From Ypsolopha sequella (lineage: Eukaryota; Arthropoda; Insecta; Lepidoptera; Ypsolophidae): DNA of 64,000 nt. The stretch covers positions 13,162,001-13,226,000 of the forward strand of contig OW204000.1 in the NCBI GenBank assembly GCA_934047225.1, written 5' to 3'. The notes under the pieces were generated by a model. The model was not told the origin of the DNA. It saw only the letters and a list, made by a program, of their open reading frames with translations, and searched no databases. Made by a program: the position numbers and the translations under genes. Numbering within the stretch: position 1 is the stretch's first letter; every line of letters starts with the position of its first letter. Below, piece after piece: positions 23,916 to 34,839 of the stretch.

Positions 23916-24060
23916 GAGCGGTTTCGCAGCCGGATTGTGAAAAACTTTTCTAATTAATCGAAACAAAACATTTAAATTCAAAATTCACTCAACAGTAATT
24001 GAACAAAACTAAATTACCTATTATGTATTGTGCATTCGCAAAGTTTCTATTGGTTTCTTC
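23916..24060. repeat. Dispersed repeat, copy 1 ('gccggattgtgaaaaac')
   Basis: 'aagagcggtttcgcagccgg' through 'ttctattggtttctt' matches 44221-44370 over about 140 bp. Its left half matches 60868-60960. Confidence 0.7.
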
Positions 24061-24159
24061 TGTGAAAAAAGAATTTCAATACTTTAAAATTTTGTAATTC
24101 TAATTTACAGAAACCATTGAAAACTGTTTGTGTTTTACAGCTAGACAAACTATCATGGT

Positions 24160-25050
24160 TTATATCAAACATACCGGATGGCTTATTACGTATCTTGCAA
24201 ACAGTAAGCAATTGACAAAAATTGTGCATTCTTATAAAGAAAGTGACTTGACACAGCAACTGCGCAATTTTTGTCGATTGCTTATTGTTTGCAAGATTAA
24301 TGTGTCAAAAGTCACTTTTCTTATAAAGAAAGTGACCTTTGACACAGCAACTGCGCAATTTTTGTCGATTGCTTATTGTTTGCAAGATTAATGTGTCAAA
24401 AGTCACTTTTCTTATAAAGAAAGTGACCTTTGACACAGCAACTGCGCAATTTTTGTCGATTGCTTATTGTTTGCAAGATTAATGTGTCAAAAGTCACTTT
24501 TCTTATAAAGAAAGTGACCTTTGACACAGCAACTGCGCAATTTTTGTCGATTGCTTATTGTTTGCAAGATTAATGTGTCAAAAGTCACTTTTCTTATAAA
24601 GAAAGTGACCTTTGACACAGCAACTGCGCAATTTTTGTCGATTGCTTATTGTTTGCAAGATTAATGTGTCAAAAGTCACTTTTCTTATAAAGAAAGTGAC
24701 CTTTGACACAGCAACTGCGCAATTTTTGTCGATTGCTTATTGTTTGCAAGATTAATGTGTCAAAAGTCACTTTTCTTATAAAGAAAGTGACCTTTGACAC
24801 AGCAACTGCGCAATTTTTGTCGATTGCTTATTGTTTGCAAGATTAATGTGTCAAAAGTCACTTTTCTTATAAAGAAAGTGACCTTTGACACAGCAACTGC
24901 GCCATTTTTGTCGATTGCTTATTGTTTGCAAGATTAATGTGTCAAAAGTCACTTTTCTTATAAAGAAAGTGACCTTTGACACAGCAACTGCGCAATTTTT
25001 GTCGATTGCTTATTGTTTGCAAGATACGTAATAACCATGCGGGTTATATT
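24160..25050. mobile_element. MITE carrying an internal 91-bp tandem array
   Basis: The outer arms are inverted repeats: 'ttattacgtatcttgcaaac' near 24184 mirrors 'gtttgcaagatacgtaataa' near 25013. Between them the right-arm sequence is repeated nine times (24229-25021); the start of 'tgtgtc' recurs at 24301, 24392, 24483, 24574, 24665, 24756, 24847 and 24938, exactly 91 bp apart. Copies are almost identical. Each unit junction is a hairpin: 'tgtcaaaagtcacttttctt' faces 'aaagaaagtgacctttgaca'. The first unit lacks two bases (gtgacttgacac). Open frames here simply follow the repeat. Confidence 0.9.
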
Positions 25051-25246
25051 TCTGTAAAGGTTTTTTAAAACATCGCAATAAGTTGTTATATTATAAGAAT
25101 AAATATATAATTTTTACATCAATTAATTTTTTATCCATTAGTTTCGGAGATGCGGGATAAAGCTTTATTATTTCTGTAGATTTAATGTTTATGTAAGTAT
25201 AGATAAGTATTTATCTACATAAATATTATTACGATAATTTTGTCTA

Positions 25247-25291
25247 TTGTGGCTGATACCGGACCCAAATGGCCCGAAATATATCCCACAA
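25247..25291 (+). ncRNA. Hammerhead-ribozyme-like motif, degenerate core
   Basis: A 6-bp helix I (TTGTGG 25247-25252 with CCACAA 25286-25291) closes the motif exactly next to the expected cleavage C (25285). Helix II is formed by CGGACC/GGCCCG with one A-C mismatch. GAAA (25275-25278) and a palindromic UAUAUC segment follow. The first core strand is CTGATAC instead of CTGATGA, so two invariant positions are changed and activity is unlikely. Penelope-like retroelements are known to carry such motifs. Confidence 0.5.
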
Positions 25292-27149
25292 ATATCTTAT
25301 TTTATGTGTTTTTAAAGTATTTTTAGACAAAATTTTAATAGAAATACATTTATTTACATTACTATAACTAATTATACATTTTAAGCTTAAATTGGATAGT
25401 CTTTTTAATTTCATTTGGATGGACCTTATGGTACTAAGGAAAATAAAAGAAAGGTATCTTCTATAACTTGTCCTGTAGGTATATATATTATGTATTACGT
25501 ATAAATTTATTTATTTAATAATACGATATATATGTTTATATTTAAGACCTACACTCATAGAATAACAGCTACGTCCTCTAGCTTGTAGTATAGGATGTTG
25601 TTATAGGATGAAGATGGACTCGAGTCACGATCAGGACGGCTATTCCAACACGTGCGGAAAAATTGCTACGGTAGATTTAGGGTGATTTTAAAGGTGATTG
25701 TCTACGTAAAGTTTATTTCTAGGGCAGCTGGAAAATCGGTCAATGACCTTTGCGCATTTTGTACAAAACCCCGTACCACTAAACGCAGTAATTTTCGTCA
25801 AGCGATAAAGATTGTATGGCGAGATCGACGTATCGTTTTCTTTTAACGCGTACAGTTTTTCCAGCTGCCCTAGAAACAGACTTTATACCTATGTATTTGT
25901 TGGTTTTTTTATTGAAAACCTATAGTGAGCATTCCTTATATTCCAAAGTTATATTATTGATGAGGCTTAGTCACTCCACTTTAATGGCGGATACAGAAAA
26001 AAATCAAAGGGTGGGCGCTGATAGAAATTTCGAGCTGTCTGTGGGCGTGTAAATAAAATACCAGAAATGGCATATACTCGTACTTCAAAAATATATATAA
26101 GAAAATCAGATACTAATCTCTATTATTATCATCGTGGAAGTCACAAGTATTAGGTAAAAGGAATTAATTGTGTAAGTCGCTCTAAGGGACGCGCGCCTCC
26201 AATATGTGTCCGTTACAACTCCATTTTACATCATGGCATTTATCACACTGTAAACAAAAGTCGAACGACTGATATTGCGAGTGAAAATAATGTCAGAATA
26301 GCCGTCCAGAACTGCGATCTTTTGAAAGTTATACCAAAATAAGGAAGTATTTTTAATATACTAAATATTAGCTCTATTGTGGTGTATGTTTTATTTTTTA
26401 TCACTGTATGTATGCTCCTGTAGGTAAGTGAATCTAACCATCAGACATAAATTATTACTCTTAGTCCTCAATTACTCTGTAGCAATGATGACGAGCTATG
26501 ATTAGAACAATAAACGGTAAAAGTACAATGTTTGCAAGTGATACATATTATTTATTTTATTTATATTCACACCATAATCCTCACCAATCTATAGCTATAA
26601 CTTCGGAATTTGAATGCGGTTTTTTTACCATTTTGACTATTCATTTACCACATTTACAATTTCTTAGCATTGTCAAAATAGATTTTCATGAAGTTTTCAA
26701 AAGTCAGGAATCTGGTGTAAAGGATACGATTCTATAGAGTTCAGAATTTAATTACGGCGAGGAATATGATATTAATTTTGTGTAAGTTACATAGATACAT
26801 GATGTAGTTAGTAGTGGGAAGAGGGTCAGATTTTTATGCCATAGAAAAATAATTGTCGTCTTATTTGTGTAGGCTAATCCATGAAATCGAATAAAAAAAA
26901 TATACTTTTATCTTCCGGCCAACCTACACTTCCTAACCTCCTTCAAATTTTGGGTAGCTATCATGTTATATAAAATACAACTACCTACTCAGAAATCATG
27001 TGATTTGAGCTCCAAAACGTCCTACACTACTAAACTACATAGATTTTTCTTATGTAACAACTTCCTTGAATTTGAAAACATATTAACCATGTGGTAGTTA
27101 ATAAATATTTAAAAAATTCTGTAGTTTGGTATGTAGGATATAAAACGAT
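25292..27149. other. No gene seen
   Basis: AT-rich. Open frames at 25652-26052 and 26498-26737 (plus) have no domain I recognise. No repeat matched. Confidence 0.5.
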
Positions 27150-27245
27150 ATCCATCCATCCATCCATCAGCTTAGTTCGTCCACTGCTGGACATAAGCCT
27201 TTCCAGGACTTTTCCACTCCCGGCAGTCGTCCTGGAAGAATTGCC
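27150..27245 (+). mobile_element. LINE 3'-end fragment
   Basis: 'ttcgtccactgctggacata' followed by 'gtcgtcctggaagaattgcc' is the 3' tail of an abundant lepidopteran LINE family (probably RTE-like). A (CCAT)n run adjoins at 27151-27168. The same sequence appears inverted at 53740-53850. Confidence 0.6.
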
Positions 27246-28369
27246 CATACTCAAAACGATATCAGAATAATAAAACGATAACAGGTAAAACTCGAAATCA
27301 CGGCAAAAATTCCTTGTTGCATCGCATCGATCGCGAATTCTGTGAAATAATAATAGTTGATGTGTTTGGCGGCAGCTTACAATGAGTCGAGAATATTCAT
27401 ATATTATCATCGGTCCCACGGTTACCGTGTCAGGTCAACTGAAGGATAAACATTAAATACTCAGGTAGAATGTCTGGGGGTCAGCATTCATATTACCAAT
27501 GTCGAACTTTGCAAAAGAAACTGGGGCCGTAGTGAAGGCAAAGAATTCTTTAATTTTTATTTTACTTTCTTTATTTGGTAAACAAACAGCCATGTACACA
27601 TACCTAAACTAATTGTTAAAACTTTCTGAAACTGGAGTTCCATAAGTGTTTAAACAGGTACATAAAATACACGATTTTCTAGTCGATTTTAATCTAAATA
27701 AAATACGATAAAAATAAATTTTCTTCCTTCAAATACCTATACATATATTATGTCATATAATATTTTTTCCAATTCGCCTGATGATGGGGTCGTCATCAGG
27801 GGCCTAAAACCATGTAAGTGTTTATATTTATGTGGAATATAACATATATATATAAAAGATAAAAGTAAATATAATACGGGATTAAAATTTACAAAAAGGG
27901 ACAATTAAAAAAATGTTTGGCTTACTTAAATTTAATATATTATAAAAAATATTACTAATACTAAATAAAAACAAAACGAAATAGTACGTCGAAACAACAT
28001 TTTTTATTTAATTTTATTCCTCAACAATTTACGTTTATATTTAGACGAAAAGTAAAATATGCATTGGTACATACGAGTACATAATGTTATTGGGTCGTTA
28101 AATATTATTGTCATCTAAAATCTAAATGAATACCTAAATTCAATGCGTACGATATTAGTTTTTGTTGTTTATAGGAAAACTAATTATAAATATTGCTAAT
28201 AATTGCAATAAAGATAAACAAAAGCTTTGCTGGGTGTATGAAATACGGTCAGGAAATTTTCACTTTAAAATACTATGGTCGGTTTCAGGAAACAATATTT
28301 GCTTTACTATATTTTAATAACATCAATAATACAGTTACAGTAATGTGAATAATGCACTGTAATGGGCGC
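27246..28369. other. No gene; AT-rich
   Basis: Includes a small palindrome at 27777-27800 (cctgatga/tcatcagg), which looks like two opposed hammerhead half-motifs but is incomplete. The minus open frame at 27030-27419 spans the LINE fragment and is spurious. Confidence 0.5.
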
Positions 28370-28760
28370 GTGTTCAATGTGGGGCACGCTGCAAGGCGCA
28401 TCGTCTGCCAAGTTCGGGTCACGCGCCTGCGCCACAGCCAGCCCCCTACCGACCACCCTCTCCCGCCCCCATTCTTCCAGCCTTCGATCGCGTTACGTAG
28501 CCTCTACGTGAAACGTAATCGTAAGTAGGTCGGCTGTCGTCGGCTGCGCGCGCAACGCTCACCCCGCATATCGAGCTTGGCGTTTTACGACGACGTCACT
28601 ATCGATTCTGCACGTGGCGCCCGTACGGTGACGTAGCGTCCGTCGCGTCGATAGTAGCCCCCTCCTCCGATTCCCAAGGGGTGACTCCCTCCTTTTCCCT
28701 CGCGCGCTTCACCACCCATTTCGCTGTGCAACTGCACTTTGGTATATATATGCGAGTACA
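28370..28760. promoter_or_regulatory. GC-rich island with TATA-like motif
   Basis: About 370 bp of GC- and CpG-rich sequence in AT-rich surroundings, ending in 'ggtatatatatgcgagtac' at 28741. It is not repeated in the window. It resembles a host promoter or 5' region. A candidate small exon lies 1.35 kb downstream (30106-30149). No transcript evidence is available, and the direction of any promoter is a guess from the TATA-like motif. Confidence 0.3.
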
Positions 28761-30105
28761 TCTTTTCCCGTTCACGCCCAGTTTTTTTTATGTTGTTTAC
28801 GGGTACATGCGTGTACGTAAAGTATTTCATATTCATACTTCGAAATTGCAAACAGACAATGTTATTATTTAAATTTGTTATGACGCATACCATTCAAAAC
28901 GATATACGGGGAATATTAAATGAAGATAGTACGCTCTTCCACGAAGCGATTACACTAACGTCGAGTTATACCAGTCAGTACTTACCTTTTAGGTCACAAC
29001 ATTATAATGAGTTTCTACAACAATACATTGACGTCAATGCACACAGGTAGTGCCGCCATTAAATACGTAGATAGTATAGATGTTGCCTGAACGTGAAAGT
29101 GGGAAATCGAACCGATTTATATCGTAAAGAAAACGTGACATAGTTAAAATGTATCTTCTAAAATAAAAATAAAAATTTGCTCTATGTTTACATAAGGAGT
29201 AAACGCAACCGGAAAATGTTCTATCAAATCAGGTTTAACATATAATCAGTACACGAACAACTGCATGTCCTCTTGTGAAGCGATGCTAGATGATGCAGGT
29301 AAACATGTAATTTTCACGTGGACGTAGTGATTACGATGTAACTATCAAGACTTTGTTATTCCCAATAAGTACATGCAGCCGGAAAACCATCCATTGTAAT
29401 TACGTGACTTTAATATTCACCTATCACGAGACCTTTTCGTGAGCCGCCACAATATGTTATAGGTAACAAGAGAACAGAGTGGGCCTTCGTGAAATGCAAA
29501 TTCAGTGCATGCAGTTTATTACCTAAGTAAGACTCTCTAAGTATAATGTTTACATTTGCATTGGCTAGTTTACTGCTTGTGTTGAAGCGGCGCCAGGCTT
29601 ATATGAAGATGCATATGTGTGCGTGAAAAGTGCACGTGTAAAAGGTTTATGATATTCTCACAATTTATGTTACAGCTAGTGCCTGCTCTACTTTAGTTTA
29701 TTACATGGAAATCGAGTTTGCATTTTCCGTTTGATTGCTTCGTCGGCGTTTATGATTGTGTCTTGGACTTTGCGACCTGCTTTGACATTGGGTCTTGTTT
29801 TTCTGCATGAATACGCTCCGCATCGTTGCTCGTGTAAATCCCGTTTTTTCCCGATCCCATAGGAATTTCTTAAAATCCCCTTCTTAGCGGATGTCTACGT
29901 CATACAAGGAACCTATAGTCCAAATTTCATAATCCTAGCCTTGGTACAACCGTTTGATATGGGCGTTGATAGATCAGTAGTCAGGATGTAATTTTATGTA
30001 CCTATATATGCATGATAAAAGTTGTATTTTTAATTGTATGGTAATTTGGCATTCATATTATCGAAAATGTCATAACATAACTGACGGATATGATTTTTGT
30101 TGCAG
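28761..30105. other. No gene resolved
   Basis: A plus-strand open frame at 28739-29050 (103 residues) is not recognised. 29860-29985 looks like Helitron-type debris. If the candidate exon at 30106 is real, this would be intron or 5' untranslated sequence. Confidence 0.4.
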
Positions 30106-30149
30106 GTAAGATGTGCCTATGTTTAGCAATAAATCGGAAGGTGTTGCCG
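30106..30149 (+). other. Candidate 44-bp exon with an ATG
   Basis: A pyrimidine-rich acceptor (ttttgttgcag, ending 30105) precedes the segment and a consensus donor GTAAGT starts at 30150. Inside, ATG at 30111 opens a frame of 13 codons (MCLCLAINRKVLP) that reaches the donor without a stop. The sequence is not a repeat in this window. The segment itself begins GTAAG, so the acceptor may be chance. No downstream exon was found. Confidence 0.3.
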
Positions 30150-30442
30150 GTAAGTAAAATAAGAACTTGAAACTTATTTATATGGGTAGAAAAGGAAGTT
30201 GAGTGCGAGGGCTAAAACTAACATTTACATTACTGGCCAAATGTAAACGATTGCAAGATGGAACTAAAAATTGTGGCTGGTTAAAAGTCAAAAGCGATAA
30301 AAGAAGACTAGTTGAAAGTCTTAATGTAAACCTGGCTTTACTAATCTGGAATTTGTAATTTACGCAGAGGGACTGTCATTGTCTGTCACTACAACTGTTA
30401 CGCAAATTTTCGTAACAAACAAGCCATTAGACGTCGTAAGGC

Positions 30443-30615
30443 CAGTGTTGCCATCGGCCAAGCGCTTGTTGCTAAATATAGCTCAAAAAGTAGCCAGAAT
30501 GGTTAATTTTACCACCTAAAGTAGCTAAATGTATGAAACTTTCAACAATTTTAGTAGCTAAATAACCCTAAAAGTTGCTAGATCTAGCTACAAAGTAGCT
30601 AAGATGGCAACACTG
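30443..30615. mobile_element. hAT MITE, 173 bp, perfect 8-bp TSD
   Basis: The ends are CAGTGTTGCCATC and GATGGCAACACTG. An exact 8-bp direct repeat CGTAAGGC flanks it (30435-30442 and 30616-30623). The interior has repeated 'gtagctaaat' motifs and no coding. Confidence 0.9.
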
Positions 30616-30623
30616 CGTAAGGC

Positions 30624-31961
30624 AAACCTTTTCGCCAACGCGTCAGTGCAATTTCACTACTATACAAATGTCATTCCATCTCTATTTCCTTACTTAGTAC
30701 CCTCTCTGCGTTACCACCCAATATCCCGGCTGTGGCGAAAAAAAATCTCACTTGTCCGTGGTAGATAAGATGTCTAATGGATAAATGGTCTGTGGCTGAA
30801 AAAAACAAAATCCGACAAGAATCAGTTTTCTTTTAGACTGCGCTATAAATATAAAATGAGAATGAAATTAATTGTGCAGTGTCCTAAGCTTTATTGCAGT
30901 ACGCCCACAACAATTGTTACACTTGACGCCTACGTGCGGAAAAACGTTTTTCACGGCGCATAAGTTTGACGTCATTGGGGAAATTGCGCACTTATCGCAC
31001 TGCAAAAATAACCTTCAATTATGCCTGTAAAAGCTGAAAGGCTAATGGGAATCCATGCCCAAGGGTATTTAACCCGTTTTACTTTACCTTTTCGAACTCA
31101 AGTTAAGAGTACCTACTAATTTGTATATATTGTTTTTTTACATTGCATTCATTATATTGTTTATTGCCTGGGTCACGTTCGTTCGTTGTTCGTTCGTTGT
31201 TCAAAGGCCATAGGGCGAGATGCGTGGGTTTATAGGTAACAGTATGACGTATGCACTTGCAGTTTTGAGGGAGGTACTATATAGGTCACGGGTGGCGGTC
31301 GACATTTCTGGAAACCTTCGGGTTCTGATATAAATGCCAGGGGTCGTGCTGCACTGCGGATGCAGGGGGGTTGTGTGGGCGAGGGCAATTTAAACGGCAT
31401 GAGTAAGATACCTATCTTTTTTATGTATTCTATGAATCTAAGGAAATATAGGTAATATCAGGGGTGGGCAAACGGTTCATTAACGGGCATCACATTGTGT
31501 CGCTGCTCATCTAAAAAAACCAACCAACAAAACTTAATAAAAACTATTATGTAAATGCGTAGCGATGCAATGTGATGGCGCCACCCATTACATACTATGC
31601 GTGCTGTCGCGGGAGCCTCTGCTGGCCCGCTTCAAAATGTAGATATTATTTATTTATTTTATTTATTTATTTACTTAAATGGTTAGTATTACAGAAAAAC
31701 TTAATTAGGCCTATCCTAGGGTTAGTAAAATACAAAAATAGAGAAAAAAAAATTGGGACTAATAATACCCAAAGCAGGCTTCCGACACATTAACAGATTC
31801 TTTCTCAGACTGTAAAACTAACAACCTAGCACATAATAATAATTTCGAATATGTGTGCTCCGATACTAGAATTCTCCGTAACACGGAAGCACTATGAAGT
31901 TATTTTCGCCAAATTATGTATTTGTAAAGTCTCCTTGAAAATGTTTTTGACAAAATAGCTT
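30624..31961. other. No gene seen
   Basis: Contains (GTTC)-type short repeats at 31180-31202 and an ATTT-rich tract at 31647-31675 resembling a LINE tail in reverse. The open frame at 31572-31793 crosses that tract and is spurious. Confidence 0.5.
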
Positions 31962-32082
31962 AGTACATTTTATATTAATAAAAAACTGACTTTTTGCTGC
32001 TTTTCCACGAATCCGTCCCACTCGCACTGAGTGTTTTTTCGCATATGGAGTAACAGGGACGCTAAAACTTTTACGTATCGCC
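31962..32082 (+). mobile_element. Right-end fragment of the 652-bp TTAA element
   Basis: Matches the last 121 bp of the element at 32087-32738, including 'gtaacagggacgctaaaact' and the tip CGTATCGCC. It is joined through a single TTAA (32083-32086) to the left end of the next copy. Confidence 0.8.
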
Positions 32083-32086
32083 TTAA

Positions 32087-32738
32087 GGCGCTACGGAAAA
32101 AATATCGACACTTTAAGAACTTGCATATCTGCTTCAGTAAGTAATGTATTATTTAGATAAAATAGTATATTATTTTTGCAATCTTTTTCTAAGGATCTGT
32201 TAAAATAGAAACGCGATTGAAGAAATTCGGCTCGATAGAAATATTTATTGAAATGAGGTCTTTTTCGACACCAATTCTCCTGGTTTGGCTATTTAGAATA
32301 ACACATCGACTGCAATTACATTTTATTAGATGGGTTTTAACAGTATTTAGGACCTGCCCCCCTATTCTGTATCTTTAGTTGCCAACTGAACGAGGTGCCT
32401 ATCATCAAAAACATAGACAAAAACTGAAATTTCAGAATTGCCTTTAGTTGGTATTGAACTATTAACAATCTGTGTCGTCACTTCAAGTGCGAACATATCC
32501 TTAGGACATCGGAATTCGATAGTATATCTATGTTTTTGATGATAGACACCCAGTCCAGAAGGCAACTAGAGATACATAATAGGCCCACTGGTTAAACGAA
32601 ATTTTGATAGCAACTTTGGTACATTTTATATTAATAAAAAACTGACTTTTTGCTACTTTTCCATGAATCTGCCCCTCTCGCACTGAGGGTTTTTTCGCAT
32701 ATGGAGTAACAGGGACGCTAAAACTTTTACGTATCGCC
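32087..32738 (+). mobile_element. 652-bp TTAA element, mariner-free copy
   Basis: TTAA at 32083-32086 and 32739-32742. Same length and outer flanks as the copy at 11715-13660. Its central 223 bp (32361-32583), bounded by CCTATTCTGTATCTTTAGTTG and its mirror, lie in the reverse orientation relative to that copy. The site where the mariner sits in the other copy is intact here (attgttaatagttcaatacc on the minus strand, single TA). The minus open frame at 32362-32565 is the same non-coding segment. Confidence 0.9.
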
Positions 32739-32868
32739 TTAACCCTATTGCGATGGTACTCGTAACAGGAGCGATGAGCGGGCTAGCGGCGCGGCGGCTT
32801 CTTCGATAGCACCCATCTATACAAACATTTTTATTAGGTTAGATTTTTCATTTATTTTTTGTCAACTT

Positions 32869-32915
32869 CATTGTGACTGATGCCGGACCCAGGATAGGGC
32901 CCGACATATACAATA
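32869..32915 (+). ncRNA. Hammerhead-like motif, decayed
   Basis: CTGATGC, C, then a strong GGACCC/GGGCCC-type stem, GACA in place of GAAA, and UAUAC. It is related to 25247-25291 by sequence order. Helix I is weak (TTGT/ACAA displaced). Probably an inactive relic. Confidence 0.4.
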
Positions 32916-33685
32916 TTATTTGTAATTTTAAAGATGAACGTCGGTTACAAAATTTCATACTTACTTTCGCGCATATCCCTTTCGCCTGTTTCTCAGCATG
33001 TAATCTGTTTGTTTATAAGTTGGGTTACGTAATTAGGTTACGACAGTAGTAGAAGGTCCTTTGTCTGGGTCACGACAGCTGCAGGGCTTCTACTAGCCTC
33101 GCGGTACTAGCAGTGGCAGCAGTTAACACGATTGTTGTCCTAATCTGTGGGTCTAGTATTTATTTATTTACTTTAAAGAAACATAAATTGTACTAAGTTA
33201 TATCAGAAACCTTTTGAGGTTAAGTGTTGCTTTCTCTGTCTGTTGCAAGGCTTAGTGAACTACCCAAATGGTATCTAACACTTTTAAAAAGTGCCTTATT
33301 AGATGTTTAGTTTAAAGCCAAATATGACAACTTGTCATGAAAACATGTTAACATATTTGCGCATGCACATCACAAATAAAAAAAAACTATAATCATCAGA
33401 TTAATCAGACCACTTTTTATATACATTATGTAGAGTGAAAAACGATTTCTAGAAAAAGCAATTTTTGGATTATATTTCTCTCTTTTAATGAATTTGGAAA
33501 TTTCGAGTATCAAAGTAATGGATTTCTCTGAAAACCCAAGCCTTACTTTATAGGTTTTATGTTATTTACTAGTACTTAACCTTCGCGGTACGTTCCGTAC
33601 TACAAACGTATCCGATATGCCGTTTTCTATTTTAAAGTCAGCAAGGCTATGTTTTGTTTGATGCGCTGCCCCGTAGCAGTTGTAG
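32916..33685. other. No gene seen
   Basis: AT-rich, no repeat matched. It leads into the minisatellite, whose first recognisable unit starts near 33690. Confidence 0.5.
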
Positions 33686-33689
33686 CGTA

Positions 33690-34685
33690 CCGTAGCGACA
33701 CGCACTTTCCGTAGCGCTGAGAAAGCGAGATACTGATTGACTGTTACGTAGTGGTGCGCACTTTCCGTAGTGCTGAGAGAGCAAGATACTTATTGACTGC
33801 TACGTAGCGATGCGCACTTGCCGTAGTGCTGAGAGAACGAGGTACTGATTGACTGCTACGTAGCTATACACACTTTCCGTAGCGCTGAGAGAGTGAGATA
33901 CTGATTGACTGCTAATTAGCGATGCTAAATTTCTGTAGCGCTGAAAGAGGGATACACAAATTTACTGATACGTAGCGATTACGATACTTATTGACTACGA
34001 CGTAGCGATGCGCACTTTCCATAGTGCTGAGAGAGCGAGATACTGATTGACTGCTACGAAGCGATGCGCACTTTCCGTAGCGCTGAGAAATCGAGATACT
34101 GATTGACTGCTACGAAGCGATGCGCACTTTCCGTAGCACTGAGAAAACGAGATACTGATTGACTGCTACGAAGCGATGCGCACTTTCCGTAGCACTGAGA
34201 AAACGAGATACTGATTGACTACGACGTAGCGATGCGCACTTTCCGTAGCGCTGAGAAATCGAGATACTGATTGACTACTACGTAGCAATGCGCACTTTCG
34301 AAAGTGCTGAAAAAGCGAGATACTGATTGACTGCTACGTAGCGATGCGCACTTTCCGTAGCGCTGAGAAATCGAGATACTGATTGACTACTACGTAGCGA
34401 TGCGTATTTTCCATAGTGCTGAGAGAGAGATATACTGATTGACTCCTACGTAGCGATGTGCACTTTCCTTAGCGCTGAGAGAATAAGATTCTGATTGAAT
34501 GTGTTGTAGCGACACGCACTTTCCGTAGCGCTGAGAGAGCGAAATACTGATTGACTGCTATGTAGCGATGCGCAGTTTCTGTAGCGCCAAAAGAGCGATA
34601 TATTATTATACTAATTAACTGCTACGTAGCGATGCGCAATTTCCGTAGAGCGCTGAGAGAGCGAGATACTGATTTACTGCTACGC
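33690..34685. repeat. 56-bp minisatellite, about 18 units
   Basis: The consensus unit contains 'gatgcgcactttccgtagcg', 'ctgagagagcgagata' and 'ctgattgactgctacgtagc'. Period is 56 bp (for example unit starts at 34063 and 34119). Units vary by substitutions and small indels. 'cgctgagagagcg' gives each unit a small internal hairpin. Not coding, and unrelated to the 51-bp and 91-bp arrays. Confidence 0.9.
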
Positions 34686-34839
34686 TTTAGTTTTCTTTGA
34701 GTTTAGTTTATACAAGTTTTCATTGATGATTGAATATGTTTATGTCTGCTTTGAACACTTTCTTGAAATCGGATTTTCAAAGTCATTGTTTGGGAACAAA
34801 TTGTTCAATCCCTGAAAAACTTTTATAATCCTACTTGAT

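Noticed and set aside
24229..25021. CRISPR-like regular repeats
   Set aside because: Units are contiguous 91-bp tandem copies without unique spacers, lie inside MITE arms, and the genome is eukaryotic.
27777..27800. Possible hammerhead motif
   Set aside because: Only two opposed CTGATGA half-motifs forming a palindrome; no GAAA strand and no helix II partner.
33690..34685. CRISPR-like repeats or coding repeat
   Set aside because: Head-to-tail 56-bp units without spacers; indels break any frame.
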